64,000 bases of DNA from an uncultured Clostridia bacterium (GTDB lineage Bacteria; Bacillota; Clostridia; Peptostreptococcales; Anaerovoracaceae): NCBI GenBank assembly GCA_934281605.1, contig CAKQXD010000001.1, positions 186,001 through 250,000 of the forward strand, given 5' to 3'. Each line of letters starts with the position of its first letter. Position 1 is the first letter of the stretch. The position numbers and the translations under genes were made by a program. Of this stretch, positions 23,645-32,187 are shown piece by piece. The notes below the pieces were generated by a model, which had not been told where the DNA came from, did no database searches, and saw nothing but the letters and a program-made list of their open reading frames with translations.

Positions 23645-24967
23645 CTATTTTGAAATCTGATATTTACGAAGAAGTCTTGATGCCTTGGTCTGTGTAATGC
23701 CCAGGGCATCTGCTACTTTATAGGAGCTTTTGTAGTGGGCATAATACTTTGCAAGGATCTTGCTTTCAAATTCGGAGACTGCAGCTTCGAAGTCAAGAGT
23801 ATCATCTTCCTGCGGGATATCGGATGAGATCTCTTGTTTCTGTTCCACATCGTGCAGAGGAGGAATGTCATCCGTTGTGATGATATCTCTGCCGGAAGTG
23901 ATTATGATCTTTTCGATGAGGTACTGCAGCTCACGAATATTGCCCGGCCAGGAATAGCTTTTTAACATACTGACAGCAGTAGGTGTGATTGTTTTGGCGG
24001 TGTCGAATTTATCATTGTATTTACTGATAAAGAAATTAATAAGAGGCTCGATAGCATCGGTTCTCTCGCGAAGGGGCGGTATGAACAGCTCAATAACGCG
24101 GAGACGGTAATAGAGGTCTTCGCGAAATTTTTTTGCCTTAATGAATTCTTTTAAATTCTCGTTGGTTGCAGCAATAATGCGGACATTTACAGTTTTGCTC
24201 TTTAAAGCCCCGACAGGGGTATAGGTCTTCTCCTGGATGAGCTGCAAAAATTTAGACTGCAGATTATATGGCAGGAGTCCTATTTCATCAAGAAAGAGCG
24301 TTCCTCCGTCGGCCAGTTCCACCTGACCGGGCTTTCCTTTTTTACTGGCGCTTGTAAAAGCTCCGGAAGCATATCCGAACAGTTCCGATTCAATGAGGCT
24401 TTCGGGGATAGATCCGCAGTTGATAGTAACAAAAGGTTTCTGTGCGCGGTTACTGTTTTTATGGATATGGCGCGCAAGAGCCGTTTTACCGGTGCCGGAC
24501 TCACCCTGGATCAGTATGGTAGAGTCGAAGTAGGCAATCCGGGAGATGGTCTGATTGATATCTGCCATGGCCCTGTCTGAAATCACCAGTTCATCAAATG
24601 AGAGAGAGGACTGGGATGTTTGTGGACGATCAGAAGCTTTGGCAGAAAAAGCCAGGATCTGCTCTATATAGCAGTCCGCTTCACCCGGGTCTTCTGCGAG
24701 GCGAGTGACGGATACTTCCAGTGGAGCATCAGTTCCTTCCTGTAAAACCCGCGTTTCGGATTTCTTGTCTCGAATGCATTCCTGGATCAGGGATATAGAC
24801 GTGTACTTTTCCGGAAGATGAGAAAACGCATGAAAATCAGCACTTTCATCAATTTGAAAATGCTGATCGAACGCAGGATTTCGATACAGGATCGTTTCGT
24901 TGGAATCCACAACGCAAAGAGGCTCTCTTATGGTTTCCAGTATATTTTTATAGAAATTTTTTTTCAT
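23645..24967 (-). CDS. Sigma-54-dependent transcriptional activator (PAS-AAA+-Fis)
   Basis: A 440-residue enhancer-binding protein. Residues 8-105 form a PAS-like sensor. The AAA+ core has Walker A GESGTGKT (155-162), the sigma-54 contact loop GAFTSA (202-207, where the common form is GAFTGA), Walker B LFLDEIG (224-230), and the R-finger segment FREDLYYRLRV. The end carries a Fis-type HTH (SYKVADALGITQTKASRLLRK, cited in part). It has no receiver domain, so it probably senses a small molecule. It is divergent from a peptidase/transporter cluster with palindromic sites and a -24/-12 promoter, its likely target. No clear Shine-Dalgarno precedes the ATG. Confidence 0.92.
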   Translation of the reverse strand: MKKNFYKNILETIREPLCVVDSNETILYRNPAFDQHFQIDESADFHAFSHLPEKYTSISLIQECIRDKKSETRVLQEGTDAPLEVSVTRLAEDPGEADCYIEQILAFSAKASDRPQTSQSSLSFDELVISDRAMADINQTISRIAYFDSTILIQGESGTGKTALARHIHKNSNRAQKPFVTINCGSIPESLIESELFGYASGAFTSASKKGKPGQVELADGGTLFLDEIGLLPYNLQSKFLQLIQEKTYTPVGALKSKTVNVRIIAATNENLKEFIKAKKFREDLYYRLRVIELFIPPLRERTDAIEPLINFFISKYNDKFDTAKTITPTAVSMLKSYSWPGNIRELQYLIEKIIITSGRDIITTDDIPPLHDVEQKQEISSDIPQEDDTLDFEAAVSEFESKILAKYYAHYKSSYKVADALGITQTKASRLLRKYQISK

Positions 24968-25069
24968 AATTTATAAAAACCCATTCAAATGTAAAAAGTA
25001 TTACTTTATAATATAAATATAACAAGGGTTTGGGACACTTTCAACATGAATTGATAAAAAAGGAACGAT

Positions 25070-26461
25070 ATGAATTTTTACAAGACGATTGAAGCAAATA
25101 CCGATCAGATGGTGTCGGATATTAGTACATTGATCAAGTATAAAAGTATCCAGGGCGAAGCCGAGGACGGAATGCCCTATGGAAAAGGGATGGATGATGC
25201 CTTGAACTATGTTCTGGAGCTGGCAGAGGAAATGGGTTTTCGGACAAAGAAACTGGATGGATACTGCGGATATGCCGAGTATGGGGAAAGCGATACATAC
25301 ATAGGCATTTTCTCACATGTTGACGTCAATGATGAAGACGATAACGAATGGAAATACGATCCTTACGGAGGAATCGTAGATCAGGGAAGGATCTATGGTT
25401 CTTCTGCGGTGGATAAAGGTGCTCTCATCGCGGTGCTTTATGCCTTAAAAGCTGTAAAGGAATCAAAATGCGACCTGAAACGAAAGGTCCGTCTGATCAT
25501 CGGAACGGATAACCGGAGATACTTTTCGGATATGGATGTATACATGAAGCACGAAAATCCACCTATCGCAGGATTTTCTGTAGATGGGCATTTTCCTGTC
25601 ACGTATGCGGAGAAGGCACTAGGCATGTTTGAATTCGAGAAAAAAATCGGACAGGATGGGGAAGAATACATCGAGTACATGCATGGCGGCAAAGTGGACA
25701 ATCTGGTTCCGGGATATTGCAGTGCAAAGCTGGTGACACAGAGAAAAACAGATATCTTAAAGAAAATGGAAGTTTATATTTCGGAAAGCCGTCATGATAT
25801 CAATGCAAAGCTTCTGGATGACGGAGTGATGCTGGAGGCTTTCGGAAAGGAAAAGCATTGTGCTTCTATCGAGAAGGGGATCAACAGTATCGCGATCATG
25901 CTGGATTTCCTGCGTTATATTCAATTCGGTTCAAAAGATCTGCGTGAAGTCGTGGAGTTTCTTTGCGATAAGATCGGCTTTGATATTTACGGGGAACGGA
26001 TGGGTATCGGATACGAGGACGAATTGACTGGAAAAACAGCTTTAAATCTGGGGACCTTGGCATTTGAAGAAGGAACGCTGACGATCCGGATCGACTGCAG
26101 ATTCCCTATTACAGCTAATTATTATCAGGCGATCGAGGTGATCAACTCGACATTCGAGAAAGAAGGCTTTCAAATCAATGAATCTTCTTACTGGCCGCCA
26201 ACGTATTTGCCGAAAAATCATTTTCTGATCGAAGCGCTTTTAAAAAGCTATAGGGAAGTAACGGGAGATGACAGTGAGCCGGTTTCTGGAACCAGTGCAA
26301 GCTATTCGAAGGTAATGGCCAATATTGCAGCATTTGGTGCACATTATCCGGGAGAAGGGATCGCCTGGGAACAGATTGATGAATCTCTGGAAATCGATAC
26401 GTTGATCAAAACAACAAAAATTTATGCCAATGCTATCTACAGACTTTGCACGGAAATATAA
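25070..26461 (+). CDS. M20-family (PepV-like) protein with altered active site
   Basis: A 463-residue homologue of dinuclear-zinc dipeptidases such as PepV. Some ligands remain: H83 and D85 in SHVDV, D115 in SSAVDKG and D172 in SVDGHFP. The catalytic segment that should read GTDEE is GTDNRR (146-151), so both the general-base Glu and a metal-binding Glu are absent; and the C-terminal His of TEHxxNE is replaced (GIAWEQIDE). Hydrolysis by the usual mechanism is therefore doubtful. It could be a binding or regulatory protein or use other residues. It is divergent from the sigma-54 activator and upstream of transporter and pepD. Confidence 0.8.
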   Translation: MNFYKTIEANTDQMVSDISTLIKYKSIQGEAEDGMPYGKGMDDALNYVLELAEEMGFRTKKLDGYCGYAEYGESDTYIGIFSHVDVNDEDDNEWKYDPYGGIVDQGRIYGSSAVDKGALIAVLYALKAVKESKCDLKRKVRLIIGTDNRRYFSDMDVYMKHENPPIAGFSVDGHFPVTYAEKALGMFEFEKKIGQDGEEYIEYMHGGKVDNLVPGYCSAKLVTQRKTDILKKMEVYISESRHDINAKLLDDGVMLEAFGKEKHCASIEKGINSIAIMLDFLRYIQFGSKDLREVVEFLCDKIGFDIYGERMGIGYEDELTGKTALNLGTLAFEEGTLTIRIDCRFPITANYYQAIEVINSTFEKEGFQINESSYWPPTYLPKNHFLIEALLKSYREVTGDDSEPVSGTSASYSKVMANIAAFGAHYPGEGIAWEQIDESLEIDTLIKTTKIYANAIYRLCTEI

Positions 26462-26462
26462 T

Positions 26463-26551
26463 AAGGCGAAAACGACTTATAAATAAAACGCATGCATTGA
26501 ATAAGGCGAAAACGACTTGCATGTAAAAATAAAATAAGTTAAAACCGACTT
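26463..26551 (+). promoter_or_regulatory. Three palindromic upstream activator sites
   Basis: AAGGCGAAAACGACTT occurs at 26463-26478 and again at 26503-26518; a variant AAGTTAAAACCGACTT is at 26536-26551. Each is an imperfect palindrome and each is preceded by AT. They lie about 95-180 bp upstream of a sigma-54 promoter, a normal place for enhancer sites. Confidence 0.75.
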
Positions 26552-26644
26552 GGCTCAAAATAGATCTCAAAAAGATTTTTCATCCGGCAGCAAATAAGTT
26601 ATTTTTTTCGCATAAAACTATGACTTTTTTGCTGTTTTTTTATT

Positions 26645-26659
26645 TGGCATGGATATTGC
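26645..26659 (+). promoter_or_regulatory. Sigma-54 (-24/-12) promoter
   Basis: TGGCATGGATATTGC has GG at 26646-26647 and GC at 26658-26659 with the required 10-bp gap, close to the consensus TGGCAC-N5-TTGC. It is about 45 bp upstream of the transporter ATG. Confidence 0.85.
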
Positions 26660-26705
26660 GATATTATGAGTTCGGAAAATCAATTACTGTTTTGAGGAGG
26701 TTATT

Positions 26706-28148
26706 ATGGAAAAGGAAAAGAAAAAATTCAAATTAAAAACCCCAAACTCATATGTTATCATCATGGCCATTATTGCTATCGTAGCTGTACTGTCCTGGAT
26801 CATTCCAGGGGGTGCGTATGATTATGTAGATCCGAATGCGGACAAGCTGGAGCCTATTGCCGGCACGTTCCATACGATCGCATCTCATCCACAGGGACTG
26901 TGGGCTGTGATCATGGCTCCTATCACAGGATTCATGGATTCCGTTGATATTATCTTATACTGTCTGGTGATCGGTGGATACATCGCACTGGTTATGAAGA
27001 CTGGCGCACTGGATGCTGCTATCGGAACTACGATGAAGCGGTTAGAAGGAAAAGAAATCATGCTGATCCCTACGCTGATGCTGATCTTCTCCGTTGCTGG
27101 TGCAGCATTTGGTATCGAAGAAGAAACACTGCCGTTCTTCCCGGTCCTGATCCCGATCTTTATCGCAGCAGGATATGACTCGCTGGTAGGACTTTCTGTT
27201 ATAAAAATAGGTGCAGCACTGGGTGTTATGGCATCCATTGCAAATCCGTTTGCAGTTGCTATCGCAAGTAAATTCGCAGGGATCTCCATGGCAGATGGAA
27301 TCGGTATCCGCATTATACTTCTCTGCATCTACATCCCGACCGGCATCATATTTACGATGCATTACGCAAAGAAAATCCAGAAGGATCCTACGAAATCCCT
27401 GGTTTACGCACAGGCTGAAGAAAATAAAAAGTTCTTCTTAGGAAACGGGTTTGACAAAAATGATCTGCCTGAATTCACTTTAAAACGGAAACTCATCCTG
27501 ATCGTATTCGGATTATCCTTCCTTATCATGATCTGGGGCGTACTGTCCTGGGAAGACCTGGGCGTTACGATCTGGCCGACTATGGGATGGTGGTTCCCGG
27601 AACTGACCGCAGTATTCCTGGTTGCAAGCATCATAGTAGCTGTAATCGACAGAATCAAGGTAGATGCTTTCATGGATATCTTCGTCAAGGGTGCTGCTGA
27701 TTTATTAAGCGTTGCGATCATCATCGGAGTAGCGCGTGGTGTGTCCGTGATCATGTCGGATGCTTCCATCACCGATACCCTGTTACATTATTGCGAAACT
27801 GCAGTATCCAGCATGTCTTCCGGATTATTTGCAGGAATGAACTATCTGATCTTCCTGGTGTTATCATTCTTCATTCCGTCCAGTTCCGGTCTGGCAACAT
27901 TGTCCATGAGCATCATGTCGCCGCTTGCTGACTTCGCGGGAGTAGGAAGAGAAATCGTTATTATTGCTTACCAGTCTGCAAATGCGATGATCTCTCTGAT
28001 CGCACCGACATGCGGTCTGCTGATGGGTGTTCTGGCAATGACAAAAACTTCTTTTGGAACATGGGTACGCTTCGTGTGGAAGCTGTTAGTGTTCGTTGCG
28101 ATCGTTACCGTACTGGTACTTGTATTAGCTTGTGTGTTCCTGTATTAA
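26706..28148 (+). CDS. YfcC/DcuC-family transporter
   Basis: A 480-residue membrane protein with about 12 spans from the YfcC (PF03606) family of anaerobic carriers, which includes proposed amino acid, ornithine or dicarboxylate carriers. Typical segments: SWIIPGGAYDY at the N-terminus, SVAGAAFGIEEETLPFFP, and the C-terminal FFIPSSSGLATLSMSIMSPLADFAG region. It sits between an M20 protein and PepD under a sigma-54 promoter, so uptake of dipeptides or amino acids is the likely job; the substrate is inference. A GAGGAGG site is upstream. Confidence 0.88.
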   Translation: MEKEKKKFKLKTPNSYVIIMAIIAIVAVLSWIIPGGAYDYVDPNADKLEPIAGTFHTIASHPQGLWAVIMAPITGFMDSVDIILYCLVIGGYIALVMKTGALDAAIGTTMKRLEGKEIMLIPTLMLIFSVAGAAFGIEEETLPFFPVLIPIFIAAGYDSLVGLSVIKIGAALGVMASIANPFAVAIASKFAGISMADGIGIRIILLCIYIPTGIIFTMHYAKKIQKDPTKSLVYAQAEENKKFFLGNGFDKNDLPEFTLKRKLILIVFGLSFLIMIWGVLSWEDLGVTIWPTMGWWFPELTAVFLVASIIVAVIDRIKVDAFMDIFVKGAADLLSVAIIIGVARGVSVIMSDASITDTLLHYCETAVSSMSSGLFAGMNYLIFLVLSFFIPSSSGLATLSMSIMSPLADFAGVGREIVIIAYQSANAMISLIAPTCGLLMGVLAMTKTSFGTWVRFVWKLLVFVAIVTVLVLVLACVFLY

Positions 28149-28169
28149 AGCAGATTGAGGAGAAAGATG

Positions 28170-29627
28170 ATGAAAGAAAGACTATTAACAAATACAGAAC
28201 CAATTGATGTGTTCCATTACTTTGAAGATCTGACATTCATCCCGCGTGAATCGGGAAATGAAAAGGAAGTGTCGGATTACCTGGTGAACTTTGCCAAAGA
28301 GCATGGTCTGGAATACAAGCAGGATGAATGGTACAACGTTCTGATCCGTAAAGAAGCCACTCCTGGCTATGAGGACCATCCAGGTGTGATCGTTCAGGCG
28401 CACATGGATATGGTATGTGAGAAAAACGGAGATGTAGAGCATGATTTTGCGAAGGATCCAATCGTGTTTGAGGTGGAAGATGATCGTGTCATTGCGAAAA
28501 ACACTACCTTAGGTGCTGATGACGGAATTGGTGTTTCGTTCGGCCTGGCGCTGCTGGCGGATGATTCTATCAAACATCCGGCGATCGAATTCGTATGTAC
28601 ATCTGATGAAGAACGAGGCTTGCAGGGAATTGAAAACTTCGATTTCACGCGGTTAAAGGGCGACTACGTTATCAACGTAGACAGTGATGATGAAGGGGTA
28701 GTCGTTGTAGGATGCGCAGGCGGCCCGGTCGTAAAAGTCAATCTGCCAATCAGAAAAGTTCCGGCAGAACATAAAAAAGAGTACTATGCGATCAAAATCA
28801 CAGGGCTGCGCGGAGGACATTCCGGAGAGGATATCCACAGAGGTCGCGCCAATGCCAATAAGCTGCTGATCCGTGTATTAAGAGCATTAGAGGAAAATGT
28901 AAGATTCGATCTGAGCGATATCACAGGCGGTCTGAAATACAATGCGATCCCGCGTAATGCAGAAGCTGTAATAGGGATCGAACAGGAAGATAAAGCTGCT
29001 ATGGATGCTGTAATAGAACGCTTCAGCGGGATATTTGCAGATGAGTATCGTGTAAATGATCCGGGAATCACACTGGAAGCTGTTCCGCAGGAAGCTGCAG
29101 ATCATATTCTCGATGAGGCTTCCAGCAGAAGGGTGCTGGATTACATTGATTTCACAGAAACCGGGATCATCAGAAGAGATCAGGACTACCCGCAGTTCGT
29201 AGAAAGCTCTGTAAGTCTTGGAACTATCTCCATAAAGAATGATTCTGCAGAGATCTGGATCATGACAAGAAGTTCAAAAGAAAGTCAGCACAGAGCAATG
29301 TTCCAGCGTATCATTTCGCTGACCAAGGCATACGATGGAATCTATGAAGTGATGTCTGACTGTCCTGCATGGGAGTTTGATTCGGAATCACAGTTAAAGA
29401 AGAAGTTCGAGGATGTATTCAGAGAACTGTACGGAAAGGATCCATCCTTTATGATCCTGCATGCAGGTCTGGAACCGTGTGAGTTTGCAGTGAAGGTGGA
29501 TCGTAAACTGGACATGATCTCGCTTGGACCAGATATCCGTGATCTTCATGCCCCTGGTGAGTATGTGGTGATTTCTTCGACGCAGCGGGTATGGGAGTGC
29601 TTTAAACGCCTGATCGAAAGCTTATAA
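28170..29627 (+). CDS. pepD: Aminoacyl-histidine dipeptidase (PepD-like, M20)
   Basis: A 485-residue cytosolic zinc dipeptidase that splits Xaa-His and related dipeptides. The full active site is visible: VQAHMDMVCEKN (metal His), TTLGADDGIG (bridging Asp), TSDEERGLQG (catalytic Glu pair), VDSDDEG (metal Asp) and LHAGLEPC near the end (metal His). This is in contrast to the M20 protein upstream. A GAGGAG site precedes two adjacent ATGs; the second gives better spacing. It follows the transporter by about 20 bases, so both should share the sigma-54 promoter. Confidence 0.92.
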   Translation: MKERLLTNTEPIDVFHYFEDLTFIPRESGNEKEVSDYLVNFAKEHGLEYKQDEWYNVLIRKEATPGYEDHPGVIVQAHMDMVCEKNGDVEHDFAKDPIVFEVEDDRVIAKNTTLGADDGIGVSFGLALLADDSIKHPAIEFVCTSDEERGLQGIENFDFTRLKGDYVINVDSDDEGVVVVGCAGGPVVKVNLPIRKVPAEHKKEYYAIKITGLRGGHSGEDIHRGRANANKLLIRVLRALEENVRFDLSDITGGLKYNAIPRNAEAVIGIEQEDKAAMDAVIERFSGIFADEYRVNDPGITLEAVPQEAADHILDEASSRRVLDYIDFTETGIIRRDQDYPQFVESSVSLGTISIKNDSAEIWIMTRSSKESQHRAMFQRIISLTKAYDGIYEVMSDCPAWEFDSESQLKKKFEDVFRELYGKDPSFMILHAGLEPCEFAVKVDRKLDMISLGPDIRDLHAPGEYVVISSTQRVWECFKRLIESL

Positions 29628-29652
29628 AATAAAACCATAATATTTGTCCTAT

Positions 29653-29712
29653 AAAAAATGCCGTTTCGGCGGTCTGCAAGGTGATGCAGACTGGCCGAAG
29701 CGGCATTTTTGT
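29653..29712. terminator. Bidirectional terminator between pepD and ribH
   Basis: A long stem AAAAATGCCG...CGGCATTTTT with inner TTCGGC/GCCGAA and GTCTGCA/TGCAGAC pairing. A and T runs on both sides suit the converging genes. Confidence 0.9.
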
Positions 29713-29761
29713 GATCGTGAAGTTTATCGATTTGCAGGACTCGTGTTTACATAAAACGTGA

Positions 29762-30226
29762 TTATGCCATTTCGCGGATGAGGTTGACCATTTCGATGGC
29801 ACTTTCCGCACAGTCGGAACCTTTGTTTCCTGCCTTTGTGCCGGCACGTTCGATGGCCTGCTCGATGTTCTCTGTAGTAACGACGCCGAACATTACAGGA
29901 ATGCCTGTAGAGAGGGAAACCTGAGCGATGCCTTTGGAAACCTCATTGCAGACGTAGTCGTAGTGGCTGGTAGCTCCGCGGATCACTGCACCGAGACAGA
30001 TCACGGCATCGTACTTGCCGCTTTCAGCCATCTTGGAGGCGATGAGAGGGATCTCAAACGCACCAGGGACCCATGCTACATGGATGTCCTCATCTTCTAC
30101 GTTGTGACGCTTCAGCGTGTCCAGAGCGCCGGAGAGGAGCTTGGATGTAATAAATTCGTTGAAACGTGCTGCGATAATGCCGACTCTGATTTTTTCCGAT
30201 ACTAATTTTCCTTCATATACTTTCAT
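29762..30226 (-). CDS. ribH: 6,7-dimethyl-8-ribityllumazine synthase
   Basis: A 154-residue enzyme that condenses the butanone phosphate and the ribityl-uracil into lumazine, the step before riboflavin. Family marks: IIAARFNEFI, the WVPGAFEIP loop, CLGAVIRGATSHYDYV with the catalytic His, and VMFGVVTTENIEQA. It probably forms a capsid-like 60-mer. It is the last gene of the rib operon, 39 bases after ribBA. Confidence 0.95.
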   Translation of the reverse strand: MKVYEGKLVSEKIRVGIIAARFNEFITSKLLSGALDTLKRHNVEDEDIHVAWVPGAFEIPLIASKMAESGKYDAVICLGAVIRGATSHYDYVCNEVSKGIAQVSLSTGIPVMFGVVTTENIEQAIERAGTKAGNKGSDCAESAIEMVNLIREMA

Positions 30227-30265
30227 GTTCTTTTCCTTTCGTTTTATGAGTGTTAGCGGTATGAA

Positions 30266-31468
30266 TTACATGTCTTCCAGCAGGTGGCCCATGCGGCTCT
30301 TCTTGGTACGCAGGTACACCAGATCGTTTTTATTGGCTTTGATCTGGATCGGGACGCGCTCGGTGATCTCCATGCCGAAATCGGAAAGCTGATAGATCTT
30401 GTCCGGATTGTTGGTCAGAAGACGCAGTTCCTTTGCACCGAGATCTCTGAGGATCTGTGCGCCGATGTAGTATTCGCGCAGGTCTCCGGCAAAGCCCAAG
30501 GCAATATTGGCGTCCAGGGTATCAAGACCTTTTTCCTGCAGTTCATAAGCTTTGAGTTTATTGATAAGACCGATGCCTCTGCCTTCCTGGCGCATGTAGA
30601 GGAGGATGCCTCTGCCTTCTTTTTCGATCTGGGTCATGGCTGCTGCCAGCTGATCGCCGCAGTCGCAGCGCAAAGATCCGAAGGTGTCTCCCGTCATGCA
30701 TTCGCTGTGGACTCTGCAAAGAAGATCCTTGCCGTCGCCGATGTCGCCTTTGACCAGGGCGATGTGGTGTTCTCCGTTGAGACGGTTTACGTAGCCGTAG
30801 GCCTTGAAGCTGCCGTATTTTGTCGGAAGGTTGACTGCTGCTTCGCAGTCCACCAGTTTTTCATGGCGTTTGCGGTAGTCCTGCAGTCCCTTTATAGTGA
30901 TGAATTTCATATCGTATTTTTTGGCCAGTTCGATCAGTTCAGGGGTACGCATCATGGTACCGTCTTCACGCATTACTTCGCAGCAGAGTCCGCATTCCTT
31001 AAGACCTGCCAGGCGAAGAAGATCGACGGTGGCTTCCGTGTGGCCGTTTCGCTCCAGGACGCCGTTTTTCTTGGCTTTCAGCGGGAACATGTGACCGGGA
31101 CGGCGGAAATCCTGCGGCTTGGAATTTTCATCGACACAGGCTCTTGCAGTCATTCCGCGTTCTTCTGCGGAGATGCCGGTAGTGGTGTCCACGTGGTCGA
31201 TAGAAACGGTGAACGCTGTTTCGTGGTTGTCGGTGTTTTCGCTGACCATCTGCGGAAACTGCAGCTTCATGCAGTACTCTGCACTCATAGGCATGCAGAT
31301 GAGACCCTTGGCTTCTTTCGCCATAAGGTTCACGTTTTCGGTCGTTGCAAATTCTGCGGCGCAGATCATGTCTCCTTCGTTTTCGCGATCTTCATCGTCG
31401 GTTACGAGGATGACTTTTCCCTGGCGCAGATCTTCTAAAGCTTCTTCGATGGTGTTAAATTGAAACAT
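30266..31468 (-). CDS. ribBA: Bifunctional DHBP synthase / GTP cyclohydrolase II
   Basis: A 400-residue fusion. Residues 1-200 are RibB, which makes 3,4-dihydroxy-2-butanone 4-phosphate (VTDDEDRENEGDMI, and the HxxD-like region RRPGHMFPL). Residues 205-400 are RibA, which opens GTP, with zinc ligands in CRVHSECMTGDTFGSLRCDCG and RQEGRGIGL (cited in parts). The start chosen has AGGAGGT upstream; a longer open frame before it overlaps ribE and is not real coding. Both halves have complete motifs. Confidence 0.95.
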   Translation of the reverse strand: MFQFNTIEEALEDLRQGKVILVTDDEDRENEGDMICAAEFATTENVNLMAKEAKGLICMPMSAEYCMKLQFPQMVSENTDNHETAFTVSIDHVDTTTGISAEERGMTARACVDENSKPQDFRRPGHMFPLKAKKNGVLERNGHTEATVDLLRLAGLKECGLCCEVMREDGTMMRTPELIELAKKYDMKFITIKGLQDYRKRHEKLVDCEAAVNLPTKYGSFKAYGYVNRLNGEHHIALVKGDIGDGKDLLCRVHSECMTGDTFGSLRCDCGDQLAAAMTQIEKEGRGILLYMRQEGRGIGLINKLKAYELQEKGLDTLDANIALGFAGDLREYYIGAQILRDLGAKELRLLTNNPDKIYQLSDFGMEITERVPIQIKANKNDLVYLRTKKSRMGHLLEDM

Positions 31469-31491
31469 ATTGTAATACCTCCTGTGGTCCT

Positions 31492-32187
31492 TTAAAATCC
31501 ATTTTGTAATAAAAATTCTGCTGTTATCCCGGACGGTGCGGGATGTGAACTGGTGTCGCTGCTGCCGTCTGAGTGAAGATCTCCGCTCCTGTTTCCCTGA
31601 TAGGGCTGCAAAAGCTTCGCAACGTATTTGCCGACGCAGTCGTTTTCCAGATTGACCATATCGCCGTTTTTCTTTTCGGAAAGAATGGTTTTCGCGGCGG
31701 TGTGGGGAATGATGGAAACCTGGAAATTGTCTTTGTCTTCCCGCGCTACGGTCAGGCTGATGCCGTCTATGGTAATGGAGCCTTTTTCTATGATGAATCG
31801 CATCAGTTCCGGCGGTGTTTTTATGGTATACCATATGGCGTTGTCATCTTTTTTGATATCGGTTATGGTCCCGGTGCCGTCGATGTGACCGGAAACGATG
31901 TGACCGCCGAATCTGCCGTCTGCTTTCATGGCTCGTTCCAGATTGACATGACTGCCGGGACGAAGAGTTCCCAGTGAGGAACGGTTCAAGGTCTCGTGCA
32001 TTACATCTGCTGTAAACTGCTTTTTGCTGAAGCTGGTCACTGTCAGGCATACGCCGTTGACGGCGATACTGTCACCGAGGTGAACGTCTTCCAGCACTGT
32101 TTCGGCTGCGATGGTGAGAACAGCGGAGGCTGCTCCGCGGTTGATGGTCCTGATCGTTCCTATTTCTTCGATGATGCCTGTGAACAT
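31492..32187 (-). CDS. ribE: Riboflavin synthase alpha chain
   Basis: A 231-residue trimeric enzyme that converts two lumazines into riboflavin. It starts with MFTGIIEEIG and has the two repeated barrels (GDSIAVNGVCLTV and GSITIDGISLTV mark the paired motifs, HIVSGHIDG the link). The last 30 residues (from about 200) are a Ser/Asp/Gly-rich tail beyond the family norm. It overlaps the end of ribD by 28 bases, so translation is coupled. Confidence 0.95.
   Translation of the reverse strand: MFTGIIEEIGTIRTINRGAASAVLTIAAETVLEDVHLGDSIAVNGVCLTVTSFSKKQFTADVMHETLNRSSLGTLRPGSHVNLERAMKADGRFGGHIVSGHIDGTGTITDIKKDDNAIWYTIKTPPELMRFIIEKGSITIDGISLTVAREDKDNFQVSIIPHTAAKTILSEKKNGDMVNLENDCVGKYVAKLLQPYQGNRSGDLHSDGSSDTSSHPAPSGITAEFLLQNGF

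Noticed and set aside
25000..25069. Sigma-54 promoter for the M20 gene
   Set aside because: TTGGGACACTTTCAACA has GG but not GC at the right distance.
31469..31834. N-terminal extension of RibBA
   Set aside because: The extra frame overlaps ribE, lacks similarity, and the internal ATG with AGGAGGT gives the normal RibB start.
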